Shown piece after piece: positions 1 through 7,015 of a DNA stretch of 13,834 nt. Every line of letters starts with the position of its first letter. Within the stretch, counting starts at the first letter, position 1. Origin of the DNA: Anaerolineae bacterium (GTDB lineage Bacteria; Chloroflexota; Anaerolineae; Aggregatilineales; UBA3940). The stretch lies in the NCBI GenBank assembly GCA_020852775.1, contig JADZAD010000090.1, forward strand, positions 1 to 13,834. Reading direction: 5' to 3'. The notes under the pieces were generated by a model. That model saw only the letters and a program-made list of their open reading frames with translations, had not been told where the DNA came from and ran no database searches. The translations under genes were made by a program, and so were the position numbers.

Positions 1-22
1 AGATGTACAGAGGAAGGTTGCA

Positions 23-538
23 ATGAAGCGGAAATCACTTATTGCGATGTTCAGCGTCGTGGTGCTGGCCCTGGCGGTCAGTGTCGCGCCTGTGTTCGGC
101 CAGAGTGAAGGTACTATCGGCGGCGTCGTCTTTGAAGACCTCAACGGCAACGGCCTGCGCGAAGAAGGTGAAAACGGCCTGCGCGATATCGAAGTCAAGC
201 TTGCGTCTTCGGGCTGGAACACCACCGTCTCTACCGCAGAAAACGGTTCCTTCGGGGTGCGCCTGAACCCGGCCACATGGCAGGTGACAGTACTCGCGCC
301 GACCGGCTTCAAGGTTACGACCTCCGAGACTCAGAATGCTTTCATCGGGCAGGCGGGGGATGCAGTCACCAACCTCGAATTCGGCCTGCAGCGTACTGTC
401 AGCGCCACCGGCGAAGTCCTGCCTGCCTCCGGCGGCCCGGTCTCGACCGGTGTGCTGATCGGCGGACTCGTGGCGCTGATCGCGGTTGGCGCGGGCCTGG
501 TCGTCGCTGGCCAGCGCAGAGGCCGCCAGTCTGCCTGA
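23..538 (+). CDS. Secreted SdrD_B-like domain protein with LPASG sortase signal
   Basis: A 171-residue small surface protein, probably displayed on the cell envelope by the adjacent sortase. Residues 1-26 look like a signal peptide (MKRK, then a hydrophobic core, with likely cleavage near VFG/QS). Residues 31-124 resemble one SdrD_B/prealbumin-like beta-sandwich: the GGVVFEDLNGNG start (D39, N41, N43) is the usual acidic, calcium-loop-like opening, followed by a GENGL turn and alternating beta strands. The C-terminus is a complete sorting signal: LPASG at 133-137, a hydrophobic segment at about 141-162, and a basic tail (QRRGR). LPASG differs from LPXTG by Ser for Thr. The start is supported by AGGAAGG at 11-17, five bases before the ATG. 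The sortase gene follows after 19 bases. Known: SdrD_B domains serve as stalk or adhesin modules. Inferred: sortase substrate. The ligand or role is unknown. Confidence 0.85.
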   Translation: MKRKSLIAMFSVVVLALAVSVAPVFGQSEGTIGGVVFEDLNGNGLREEGENGLRDIEVKLASSGWNTTVSTAENGSFGVRLNPATWQVTVLAPTGFKVTTSETQNAFIGQAGDAVTNLEFGLQRTVSATGEVLPASGGPVSTGVLIGGLVALIAVGAGLVVAGQRRGRQSA

Positions 539-557
539 TCGCGTTGAGCAACCTCGG

Positions 558-1376
558 ATGAGCCGGGAGCAGCAACCAGGGCGTCCGGTTACCGCCCCAT
601 CGCTATTCAACAGGACGATTGATCCCCTGACAGCTGCCGGGGGGTTGATCGTCCTCACCGCATCTACCGCACTGATTACCTACCTCGCACTGATCGTGCC
701 GGGGCAGGTGCGCGCCTCGCAGGGCCCACCCGAAGCCCTGGTGGCGGCGGCGACACAGGCCGCGCTGGCCCAGCCACCAGCCGCCGCTGATGCCGCCGCG
801 CAGCTTGCGGCTGCCACTGCTGCCGCACAGATCACCGAGCCCACACCGACCCTCGCGGCCACCCCCCTGCCGGAACAGCTTACACCGACCGCCAACCCGC
901 ACGGAGACTGGCCCCTCGCGGCGAACGCGGACGTGGACTACTGGCTGTCGATTCCGGCGATCGGCCTTGAGGCACCCATCATTGGCCTGGCAACCCGTGA
1001 GCGTGTGGAAGAAGGCGTTACCGTCCAGCGGCTGCTCGTGCCAAACTCATTTTCCGTGGGCTGGGACGTGCGTTCTGCGGAGCCGGGGCTGGCCGGGAAT
1101 ACGGTGCTGGTCGGGCATAACAACCTGTACGGCGGGGTGTTCGCCAATCTCAAGGAACTGACCTATGGTTCCGAGATCGCGGTCTGGAGCCCCGCTGGTG
1201 TCTTCTCATACTACGTCTCGCAAATCGAGTACATCCTGGAGGAAGACCAGTCGCTCGATGTGCGGATGGCGAATACACACTGGCTCGGTGCGACCGGAGA
1301 CAACCGGGTGACGCTGATCACCTGCTGGCCGGACGATCACAGCTCACACCGGCTGATCGTGATCGGGCAGCGCTGA
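558..1376 (+). CDS. Sortase family transpeptidase, membrane-anchored
   Basis: Cysteine transpeptidase that cuts LPXTG-like signals and attaches the protein to the envelope; its likely substrate is the gene just upstream. With the ATG at 558 it has 272 residues. A transmembrane helix at about 24-48 is followed by an Ala/Pro/Thr-rich low-complexity linker (about 54-112) and a C-terminal sortase domain (about 120-272). The catalytic triad is visible: His187 in LVGHNN, Cys256 in TLITCWP, and Arg265 in HRLIVIG. A longer reading from TTG at 486 would overlap the preceding gene by 53 bases with no ribosome site, so I prefer ATG 558, although its own Shine-Dalgarno is poor. This suggests coupling to the upstream gene, which stops 19 bases earlier. 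The TLITC signature fits a class D/E-like enzyme; I cannot assign the class firmly. Confidence 0.9.
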   Translation: MSREQQPGRPVTAPSLFNRTIDPLTAAGGLIVLTASTALITYLALIVPGQVRASQGPPEALVAAATQAALAQPPAAADAAAQLAAATAAAQITEPTPTLAATPLPEQLTPTANPHGDWPLAANADVDYWLSIPAIGLEAPIIGLATRERVEEGVTVQRLLVPNSFSVGWDVRSAEPGLAGNTVLVGHNNLYGGVFANLKELTYGSEIAVWSPAGVFSYYVSQIEYILEEDQSLDVRMANTHWLGATGDNRVTLITCWPDDHSSHRLIVIGQR

Positions 1377-1383
1377 TGCCATG

Positions 1384-1408
1384 CCCGGTTGTGCCCAGCA
1401 CAACCGGG
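1384..1408 (+). terminator. Hairpin after the sortase gene
   Basis: A perfect 10-bp inverted repeat, CCCGGTTGTG (1384-1393) and CACAACCGGG (1399-1408), with a five-base loop. It begins seven bases after the sortase stop codon. No T-run follows, so it may be a weak intrinsic terminator or an mRNA-stabilising hairpin. The position after the substrate-sortase pair supports an operon end. Confidence 0.5.
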
Positions 1409-1416
1409 GCTATACT
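1389..1416 (+). promoter_or_regulatory. Possible promoter for the STAS gene
   Basis: TTGTGC (1389-1394) and TATACT (1411-1416) are separated by 16 bases and lie upstream of the STAS gene. The -10 match is good and the -35 weak. The -35 lies within the hairpin, so the termination and initiation signals would overlap. Sequence match only. Confidence 0.25.
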
Positions 1417-1478
1417 GGCTTGCAGTAAACCCCGACGCAGGTTGCAGGCCGCCGGGTATTCTCTCTGGAGGCAGCGTT

Positions 1479-1832
1479 ATGGCGCTTGTGCTGGCTCATG
1501 AGGTGCTGGAAGATGGCATCACGGTGCTCCGGATCACAGGTGGCAGCCTGGATGCCCCCGGCACGATGTCTGTCGAGGACGCGTTTCAGTACCTGGTCCG
1601 GCAGCAGACAGCCCCCGTGATTGTTGACCTGAGCGGGCTGGATTATATGTCCAGCTACGGGCTCCGTATGCTGCTCAAGGGCGCAAAGGCTATGCATGAC
1701 GCCGGGAGCAGCCTGCACCTGGCTGCTCCCAATACGAAGATCATGCAGGTCATCACCATCTCCGGCTACGATACCATGTTTCCCGTTCATGAAAGCGTCA
1801 CGGACGCGCTCGACCTGCTGCGCCAGCCGTAA
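1479..1832 (+). CDS. STAS-domain protein, anti-anti-sigma factor type
   Basis: A 117-residue single STAS domain, the fold of SpoIIAA/RsbV-type antagonists that bind an anti-sigma kinase and are switched off by serine phosphorylation. The core pattern is seen at 46-64: PVIVDLSGLDYM followed by SSYGLRMLL. Aligned by eye with SpoIIAA (MDSSGLG), Ser59 falls on the phosphorylated serine, but the preceding Asp is Ser58 and the following Ser is Tyr60, so control may differ. The start at 1479 is chosen because GGAGG (1467-1471) lies seven bases upstream; an in-frame extension to 1389 would overlap the hairpin. No HATPase anti-sigma kinase, PP2C phosphatase or sigma factor gene is in the window, so the partner is elsewhere. 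It could equally serve as a STAS scaffold in another signalling path. Confidence 0.85.
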   Translation: MALVLAHEVLEDGITVLRITGGSLDAPGTMSVEDAFQYLVRQQTAPVIVDLSGLDYMSSYGLRMLLKGAKAMHDAGSSLHLAAPNTKIMQVITISGYDTMFPVHESVTDALDLLRQP

Positions 1833-1949
1833 GGCTCCCCCTGCCTCCCCCCTTCGGCCAGAGAGACGCCCGGTGTGCGAACGCTGGAGACGTGGTAACA
1901 TCATCTCCTTGCTTACTGTAGTTCACAGACAGGTGATTAAGTCGTAGTG

Positions 1950-3455
1950 ATGACGTTTCCGGATATATTGATCCTGGTCGCTCAGACCATCTATCTGCTG
2001 GCAACACTGGGGCTGGGCGTCATCGGCCTGAATGCGCTGGTGCTCTCGATTCTGTATGCGGCCTATCAGAACAGACGTTCCGCAGAACCTGCCCCTTTAC
2101 CCGACGACCACCTGCCCTCCGTGCTGGTACAACTCCCGATCTACAATGAGAGTTTCGTGGTGGAGCGTCTGATACGCGCTGCGGCAGCGCTTGACTTTCC
2201 ACGGGCACGGCTTGAAATTCAGGTACTGGACGACTCGACCGATGAGACAGTGCAGAAGACCGCCGTCGCGGTAGAGAAGGCGCGCATGGGCGGCCTGAAT
2301 ATCCGGCACATTCGGCGCGGCACCCGCGAAGGCTTCAAGGCGGGCGCGCTTGCGTATGGGCTGGCGCAAAGCGTGGCGGAGATCATCGTAATCTTTGATG
2401 CGGATTTTCTCCCGGATCCGGGCTTTCTGCGCCGGATCGTGCCCTATTTCACGGCGGATACGCGCCTCGGCCTGCTCCAGACACGCTGGGCGCATCTGAA
2501 TGACGACTTCAACTCGCTGACGATGGCCCAGTCAATCGCCCTGGACAATCACTTCGTTGTTGAACAGACAGCTCGCCAGCGCAGCGGCCTGCTGATGAAT
2601 TTCGCGGGGACAGCCGGTGCATGGCGGCGCACCTGCATTGAGCAGAGCGGCGGCTGGCAGGGTGATACGCTGTCAGAGGATATCGATCTCAGCTACCGGG
2701 CTCAATTGATGGGCTGGCACTGTCTGTACCTGCCCGAAGTGTCGGTACGCGCCGAGATTCCACCGCTGGTGATGGGCTTCAAGCGGCAGCAGGCGCGCTG
2801 GGCCACCGGAACGGTACAGTGCTTCCGCAAGCTGGGCCTGCCAGTGCTGCGCTCCGGTCTGACCCCATGGCAGAAGGCACAGGCGATGATCCACCTGGGG
2901 GGCTACTTCATCCATCCGCTGATGCTGCTGGTGCTGCTGCTGACCCTGCCACTCCTGCTGATCGGCGCCCTGCGAGATTTCTCGCTGACAGGGGTTGGTT
3001 TTGCGATGATTGGCCCACCGGTACAGGCGATCATTGCCCAGTCTTACCTGTATCCGGACTGGTACAGGCGGCTCGTTAACTTCCCGATGCTCATGCTGAT
3101 GGGGGTCGGCATCGCCGTCAACAACACCGAAGCGGTCGCCAGGGGGCTCTCATCTGTCGCACAGCCATTTGAGCGGACGCCGAAGTTCTTTCCACGGACA
3201 GGGAGTGGTTGGATCGGAAGCGCCTATACGCTGCCAGCCGACCGGCGGATGTGGCTTGAACTGGCGCTGGCCTTCTATGCCCTGGTGACCGCCGGATTCG
3301 GCCTCGAGCGAGGCTATCCGGGGTTGGCCACCTTCATGCTGCTCTATGCAGGGGGCTTCCTGTATATCGCCGGTGGGAGTCTGCTCCAGACGTGGCAGGC
3401 GCAGGCACAGCGCGGGCTGCGACGCTTTCAGGCCGTGCCTGGCCGTCAGCGTTAG
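1950..3455 (+). CDS. Family 2 glycosyltransferase, cellulose-synthase/CslA-like membrane enzyme
   Basis: A 501-residue inverting, membrane-embedded glycosyltransferase that polymerises or transfers hexose from a nucleotide-sugar. An N-terminal membrane helix (about 6-38) precedes a cytoplasmic GT-A domain with the full processive GT2 motif set: LPIYNE at 62-67, DDS at 94-96, DAD at 150-152, SEDID at 242-246 (Asp244 the likely base position), and QQARW at 280-284, the QxxRW motif. Several hydrophobic helices follow to the C-terminus. There is no PilZ domain, so c-di-GMP control of the BcsA kind is not indicated. The motif set and the DFPRARLEIQVLDDSTDET block look like plant CslA/bacterial beta-glycan synthase-like enzymes; the product (glucan, mannan or glycolipid) cannot be told from sequence. 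GTG at 1947 is an alternative start one codon earlier; AGGTGA (1931-1936) could serve either. It is probably the first gene of an operon with RNase D. Confidence 0.88.
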   Translation: MTFPDILILVAQTIYLLATLGLGVIGLNALVLSILYAAYQNRRSAEPAPLPDDHLPSVLVQLPIYNESFVVERLIRAAAALDFPRARLEIQVLDDSTDETVQKTAVAVEKARMGGLNIRHIRRGTREGFKAGALAYGLAQSVAEIIVIFDADFLPDPGFLRRIVPYFTADTRLGLLQTRWAHLNDDFNSLTMAQSIALDNHFVVEQTARQRSGLLMNFAGTAGAWRRTCIEQSGGWQGDTLSEDIDLSYRAQLMGWHCLYLPEVSVRAEIPPLVMGFKRQQARWATGTVQCFRKLGLPVLRSGLTPWQKAQAMIHLGGYFIHPLMLLVLLLTLPLLLIGALRDFSLTGVGFAMIGPPVQAIIAQSYLYPDWYRRLVNFPMLMLMGVGIAVNNTEAVARGLSSVAQPFERTPKFFPRTGSGWIGSAYTLPADRRMWLELALAFYALVTAGFGLERGYPGLATFMLLYAGGFLYIAGGSLLQTWQAQAQRGLRRFQAVPGRQR

Positions 3456-3466
3456 GAAGCCGGAGT

Positions 3467-4648
3467 ATGAAGACCAGCACTACCCCTTCCCAGGCCGCAG
3501 CCAACGACCTCCCTCACCCGGTACTCATCGAGACGGAGGACGGCCTCAGCCAGTTGTGGCCCATCCTGAACGGCGTTCACCGTCTGGGCCTTGATACCGA
3601 ATCGACCAGCCTGTTTGCCTATCATGAGCGGGTCTGCCTCATCCAGATATCCACGGAGGAGACAGACATTCTGCTTGATCCGCTTAATATCCCTGCCGAA
3701 GCGCTCGCGCCGCTGGGCACGGTCTTCGCAGATGGATCGGTCCAGAAAGTGCTGCATGCCGCCGAATACGATGTAATGTGCCTGCGACGTGACTACGGAT
3801 TCACCTTCACGAACCTGTTCGATACGTCAATCGCGATGCGGGTGCTGGCATGGAAGGAAATAGGGCTGGGGGGACTCCTCAGCCGCCTGTACGGTGTGCA
3901 GCAAAGCAAACACCACCAGAAAGCGGACTGGGGCCGCCGCCCGCTGACAGAGGCTATGCTCCGTTACGCCCAGCAGGATACCCACTACCTGCTGCAACTG
4001 CGTGACTATCTCGAGCGAGAACTTGAGGAGGCTGGTTGCACCGAGGAAGCCGGCGAACTTTTCGACGCGGTCGCCCGGGTAGCCTGGAGTGACACCGCCT
4101 TCGATCCGGAAGGCTTCTGGAAAATCAACGGCGTGAAAGACCTGAACCACCGCCAGCAGGCGGTTCTGCGTGAGCTGTACATCGAACGCGAACAGTGGGC
4201 CGCGGCCAGTAATACGCCGACGTTCAAGGCGGCGGCGGATGCGGCGCTGCTCGTGCTGGCGCAGCAGCAGCCGACGACGATCTCCCATCTGGGCGACATT
4301 GAGGGCCTGTCTCCACGCTTTACAGGGCGGAATGGGCAGCAGATTCTCAGGGCGATCCAGCGTGGGATGCATGCTCCTCCGCCCGCCGCGCCACCGGCCC
4401 GGCACAGCCCGCCGGACACCGTGCTGGAACGCTTCGATACACTCCACCTGTGGCGCAAGAAGAAGGCCATTGAACGCGGCGTGTCCTCCGACGTGATCCT
4501 CTCGCGGGATGCGTTGTGGGCGCTGGCCTGGAATCCGCCGCGCAGCCATGACGATCTCGCTTCGATTGCGAGTATTGGCCCGTGGCGGCGTAAAATGTAT
4601 GGAGATGAGATCATCCTGCTGCTGGGTGGCACATCCGGGGTGCCTTAG
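3467..4648 (+). CDS. rnd: Ribonuclease D with two HRDC domains
   Basis: A 393-residue 3'-5' exoribonuclease of the DEDDy family, acting in the cytoplasm in trimming of tRNA and other stable RNA precursors. The exonuclease domain spans about 18-190. Metal ligands are seen as Asp43 and Glu45 (LDTEST), Asp102 (AAEYDV), and Asp171 with the DEDDy tyrosine Tyr167 (YAQQD). Two HRDC nucleic-acid-binding domains follow, about 226-301 and 318-388, joined by a Pro/Ala-rich linker (303-316). This matches the layout and length of E. coli RNase D (about 375 residues). The start at 3467 is supported by AGGAAG (3454-3459), seven bases upstream; reading from 3392 would overlap the glycosyltransferase by 64 bases. 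The gap to the upstream stop is 11 bases, so co-transcription is likely. Confidence 0.93.
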   Translation: MKTSTTPSQAAANDLPHPVLIETEDGLSQLWPILNGVHRLGLDTESTSLFAYHERVCLIQISTEETDILLDPLNIPAEALAPLGTVFADGSVQKVLHAAEYDVMCLRRDYGFTFTNLFDTSIAMRVLAWKEIGLGGLLSRLYGVQQSKHHQKADWGRRPLTEAMLRYAQQDTHYLLQLRDYLERELEEAGCTEEAGELFDAVARVAWSDTAFDPEGFWKINGVKDLNHRQQAVLRELYIEREQWAAASNTPTFKAAADAALLVLAQQQPTTISHLGDIEGLSPRFTGRNGQQILRAIQRGMHAPPPAAPPARHSPPDTVLERFDTLHLWRKKKAIERGVSSDVILSRDALWALAWNPPRSHDDLASIASIGPWRRKMYGDEIILLLGGTSGVP

Positions 4649-4686
4649 CCCCCTTCTCTACCAGCACTTACCGGAAAGGACTCGCC

Positions 4687-6096
4687 ATGAAACTCACTTT
4701 CCACGGGGCCGCGCGCACGGTAACCGGCTCACAGCATCTTCTGGAAGTGAACGGGACCCGCATCCTCCTCGACTGCGGGCTCTACCAGGGCAAGCGGGAT
4801 GAATCACGCGAGCGTAACCGCCACCTCCCTTTTGATCCGTCGCAGCTCGATGCCGTAATCCTCTCCCACGCCCATATCGACCACTCCGGAAACCTGCCCA
4901 ATGTCACCCGTAACGGGTTCACGGGTGACATCATCTGCACTTTTGCGACCCGTGACCTGTGCTCAGCAATGCTTCGTGACAGTGGCCATATCCAGGAGCA
5001 GGACGTAAAGTACGTCAACAAGAAACGTTCTGCGAAGGGCCAGCCCCCTATCGAGCCACTTTACACGGAGGAAGACGCGGTCAAGGCACTCAAGTACTTC
5101 CTTTCAGTGGGTTATGATCGCCCTTATCATGTCGCGTCGGGGGTGACAGTCACCTTCTTCGACGCCGGGCACATGCTCGGCTCAGCGATCGTGCAACTGG
5201 ACATTGAGGACGAGGCGTCCGGGCAGGCCCGGCGGCTGGTCTTCTCAGGTGACCTCGGCCGCAGGAAAACACCAATCCTGCGTGACCCAACCATACTCGA
5301 CAGTGCCGATCTGTTGATTCTCGAAAGCACCTACGGCGGACGCAAGCATGACCCGCTGGAGACCGCCGAAGGCGGCCTGCATGACGTGATCGACCGCACC
5401 TATAAGCGTGGCGGCAAAGTAATCATACCGGCCTTCGCGGTGGGCCGTACTCAGACCATCGTCTATGAACTGAACCGGCTGTACCATGCGGGGATGCTGC
5501 CCGATATCCCGGTCTACGTGGACAGCCCACTCGCGGTTAACGCAACCGACATCTTCCGCCTGCACCCGGATGCATTTGATGCGGAAGCAGTGGATTACCT
5601 GACCCGCCAGGACCCCGACGGGGACATCTTTGGTTTCCGGCGGCTGCGCTACATCCGGCAGGTGGAGCAGTCGAAGGAACTGAACGATCTCCAGGAACCG
5701 TGCATCATCATCAGCGCCTCCGGCATGATGGAGGCCGGGCGCATCCTGCACCATCTGAGCCATACCATCGAGGATCGGCGTAATACCATCCTGATCGTTG
5801 GCTGGCAGGCGCCTGATACGCTGGGTAAACAGTTGATCGACAAGCGTGAGGTCATCCGTATCTTTGGTGAGGAATACCGGCCACAGGCTGAAGTTGCCGT
5901 GCTGAACGGCTTCAGCGGTCACGCCGATCATGGTGAACTGCTGGAATGGGTCAGCGCGTTTCGTAAGCACCCGGAGAAGATATTCCTGGTGCATGGCGAG
6001 GTGGAGGCGGCGGAGGCACTCTCCGTGAGCCTGAAGGAGCAGCTTCGCTACCAGAAGGTCTATATCCCGGAACTTCACCAGCCCTTCTCCGTATAA
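4687..6096 (+). CDS. Beta-CASP metallo-beta-lactamase ribonuclease
   Basis: A 469-residue zinc-dependent RNA nuclease of the CPSF73/TTHA0252 group. The metallo-beta-lactamase motifs are all present: HAHIDH at 61-66, His162 (AGHMLG), Asp189 (SGDLG) and the last zinc histidine, His436 (LVHGE). The beta-CASP insert carries motif A (Glu213 in LESTYGGR), a likely motif B histidine in GRILHH (354-355), and motif C His412 in SGHADHGEL. No KH domains are attached, unlike archaeal aCPSF, and length fits the bacterial subgroup. AAAGGA (4675-4680) lies six bases before the ATG. The gene starts 38 bases after RNase D with no hairpin between, so the two RNases probably share a transcript. Known: relatives degrade or process RNA with endo- and exonuclease activity. 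Inferred: a role in mRNA turnover here. Confidence 0.93.
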   Translation: MKLTFHGAARTVTGSQHLLEVNGTRILLDCGLYQGKRDESRERNRHLPFDPSQLDAVILSHAHIDHSGNLPNVTRNGFTGDIICTFATRDLCSAMLRDSGHIQEQDVKYVNKKRSAKGQPPIEPLYTEEDAVKALKYFLSVGYDRPYHVASGVTVTFFDAGHMLGSAIVQLDIEDEASGQARRLVFSGDLGRRKTPILRDPTILDSADLLILESTYGGRKHDPLETAEGGLHDVIDRTYKRGGKVIIPAFAVGRTQTIVYELNRLYHAGMLPDIPVYVDSPLAVNATDIFRLHPDAFDAEAVDYLTRQDPDGDIFGFRRLRYIRQVEQSKELNDLQEPCIIISASGMMEAGRILHHLSHTIEDRRNTILIVGWQAPDTLGKQLIDKREVIRIFGEEYRPQAEVAVLNGFSGHADHGELLEWVSAFRKHPEKIFLVHGEVEAAEALSVSLKEQLRYQKVYIPELHQPFSV

Positions 6097-6132
6097 AGAA
6101 TCACACAGCGAGTGGGCCGTACAGGAGGGGAT

Positions 6133-6366
6133 ATGGCGGACAGGGGGCGCTGGCAGTATTGCCAGATCGAAGTAGGCACGAACAGCATGGCGATACTCAG
6201 GCAGTTCGTCGCGGATCGTGACCCGGTCGAACACGATCTACGCAATACCTGGCCGGCGATGCTGGGCAAACTGGGTGAGCAGGGATGGGAACTGGTATCT
6301 GTGTTCCCCAACGAGAGTGGTCGGGGCCGCAGCCCACTGACCTACGTATTCAAGCGGCCACTCTGA
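6133..6366 (+). CDS. Small DUF4177-like protein
   Basis: A 77-residue protein of unknown function. An opening WQYCQIEV strand, a central helix ending LGKLGEQGWELVSV (45-58), and a closing TYVFKRPL strand match the pattern of DUF4177 proteins (a start like YEYKV, then LN.LG..GWELV, then a final F/L-KRP). The Tyr-to-Trp and Leu-to-Val changes are conservative. No signal peptide or membrane segment is seen, so it is cytoplasmic. The start at 6133 is chosen because AGGAGGGG (6123-6130) lies directly upstream; an in-frame codon at 6112 precedes this site. It follows the beta-CASP gene by 36 bases and is the last gene before the hairpin at 6387, so it is probably the operon's final gene. The family assignment is from memory of the pattern. 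Confidence 0.7.
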   Translation: MADRGRWQYCQIEVGTNSMAILRQFVADRDPVEHDLRNTWPAMLGKLGEQGWELVSVFPNESGRGRSPLTYVFKRPL

Positions 6367-6386
6367 CCGGCTGCTGTAAACGACAA

Positions 6387-6407
6387 GGCCCGCTCACTGA
6401 GCGGGCC
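6387..6407. terminator. Bidirectional terminator between convergent genes
   Basis: GGCCCGCT (6387-6394) and AGCGGGCC (6400-6407) form a GC-rich stem with a five-base loop; two further bases (CA/TG) could pair inside. TTTGTT follows on the plus strand, and a T-containing stretch (TTGTCGTTTAC) on the minus strand. It lies 21 bases after the DUF4177-like stop and 27 bases beyond the cyclophilin stop on the other strand, so it can serve both transcripts. Confidence 0.8.
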
Positions 6408-6433
6408 CTGTTTGTTCTCACCGAAGATCAGGT

Positions 6434-6952
6434 TCAGGACTCGATGATCTCAATGGTGTTGAGCGTATCGCCCGGGTTCGGGTCCCGCATGGGGTCGCGC
6501 TCACGGATCTTCAGCAGCACGTCGAGCGACTCCTTGTCCGCAACCTTGCCGAATACACCGTGTTTGCCGTTCAGGTGCGGTGTGGGCAGGTGGGTGATAA
6601 AGAACTGGCTGCCATTGGTGTTCGGGCCGGCGTTTGCCATCGAGAGAACACCGGGGGCATCATGCTTAAGGGCCAGCGCCCCCGCCTCATCATTGAAGCG
6701 GTAGCCGGGGCCGCCACGCCCACTCCCTGTCGGGTCTCCGCCCTGTACCATGAAGTCACCGATCACGCGGTGAAACGTGGTACTGTCGTAGAAGCCTTCA
6801 CGCGCCAGAAAGACGAAATTATTCACGGTGACAGGGGCGTGATCTGCGAACAGGTTCACACGGATATCGCCGCGCTGGGTCTTGAATACGGCGCTGTACT
6901 GCTTCGCCGGGTCAATCACCATGGCCGGGGGGCTACTGTACTGCTTTGCCAT
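6434..6952 (-). CDS. Cyclophilin-type peptidyl-prolyl cis-trans isomerase
   Basis: A 172-residue single-domain cyclophilin that speeds cis-trans isomerisation of X-Pro bonds during folding. The catalytic core FHRVIGDFMVQGGDP gives Arg62, Phe67, Met68 and Gln70, equal to human CypA Arg55, Phe60, Met61 and Gln63. The SMANAGPNTNGSQFF block (104-118) and His131 are also kept. The CypA Trp121 position is His126 (PHLNGKHGVFG), a change expected to weaken cyclosporin binding rather than catalysis. There is no signal peptide, so it is cytoplasmic. The ATG at 6952 is preceded by AGGAG (6966-6962) with nine bases of spacing. It lies 63 bases downstream of the GT-C gene on the same strand; it could be read through from there or from its own weak promoter, and it ends at the shared terminator. 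Confidence 0.94.
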   Translation of the reverse strand: MAKQYSSPPAMVIDPAKQYSAVFKTQRGDIRVNLFADHAPVTVNNFVFLAREGFYDSTTFHRVIGDFMVQGGDPTGSGRGGPGYRFNDEAGALALKHDAPGVLSMANAGPNTNGSQFFITHLPTPHLNGKHGVFGKVADKESLDVLLKIRERDPMRDPNPGDTLNTIEIIES

Positions 6953-6976
6953 CAGTCTGTACTCCTGTGTTCGGTC

Positions 6977-6982
6977 GTTATA
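6977..6982 (-). promoter_or_regulatory. Possible -10 box for the cyclophilin gene
   Basis: TATAAC on the minus strand lies in a short AT-rich stretch between the GT-C stop and the cyclophilin start. It would place a start site about ten bases beyond, leaving a short leader that still contains AGGAG. I see no convincing -35 element. Confidence 0.25.
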
Positions 6983-7015
6983 CTACTGTCCTGCGTATAG
7001 ACTATAGCGAGTCTG

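Noticed and set aside
486..557. Upstream TTG extension of the sortase
   Set aside because: It would overlap the substrate gene by 53 bases, encode a tail without family likeness, and lacks a ribosome site.
718..894. Ala/Pro-rich repetitive stretch in the sortase
   Set aside because: No regular repeat unit; it is a low-complexity linker between the membrane helix and the catalytic domain.
1833..1946. Gap between the STAS and GT2 genes, searched for promoter or terminator
   Set aside because: TAACAT (1896-1901) and TTGCTT (1909-1914) lack suitably spaced partners, and GGAGA/TCTCC is only a five-base stem with a long loop.
2918..2965. CTG-rich run in the GT2 gene that looks like a microsatellite
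   Set aside because: It encodes a leucine-rich membrane helix in frame; codon preference explains it.
3827..4549. Minus-strand open frame opposite RNase D
   Set aside because: Arg-rich shadow of a gene whose catalytic motifs are certain on the other strand.
5245..6234. Long minus-strand open frame of 329 codons opposite the beta-CASP gene
   Set aside because: It lies antisense to a gene with all its family motifs, has no recognisable domain, and is expected in GC-rich coding DNA.
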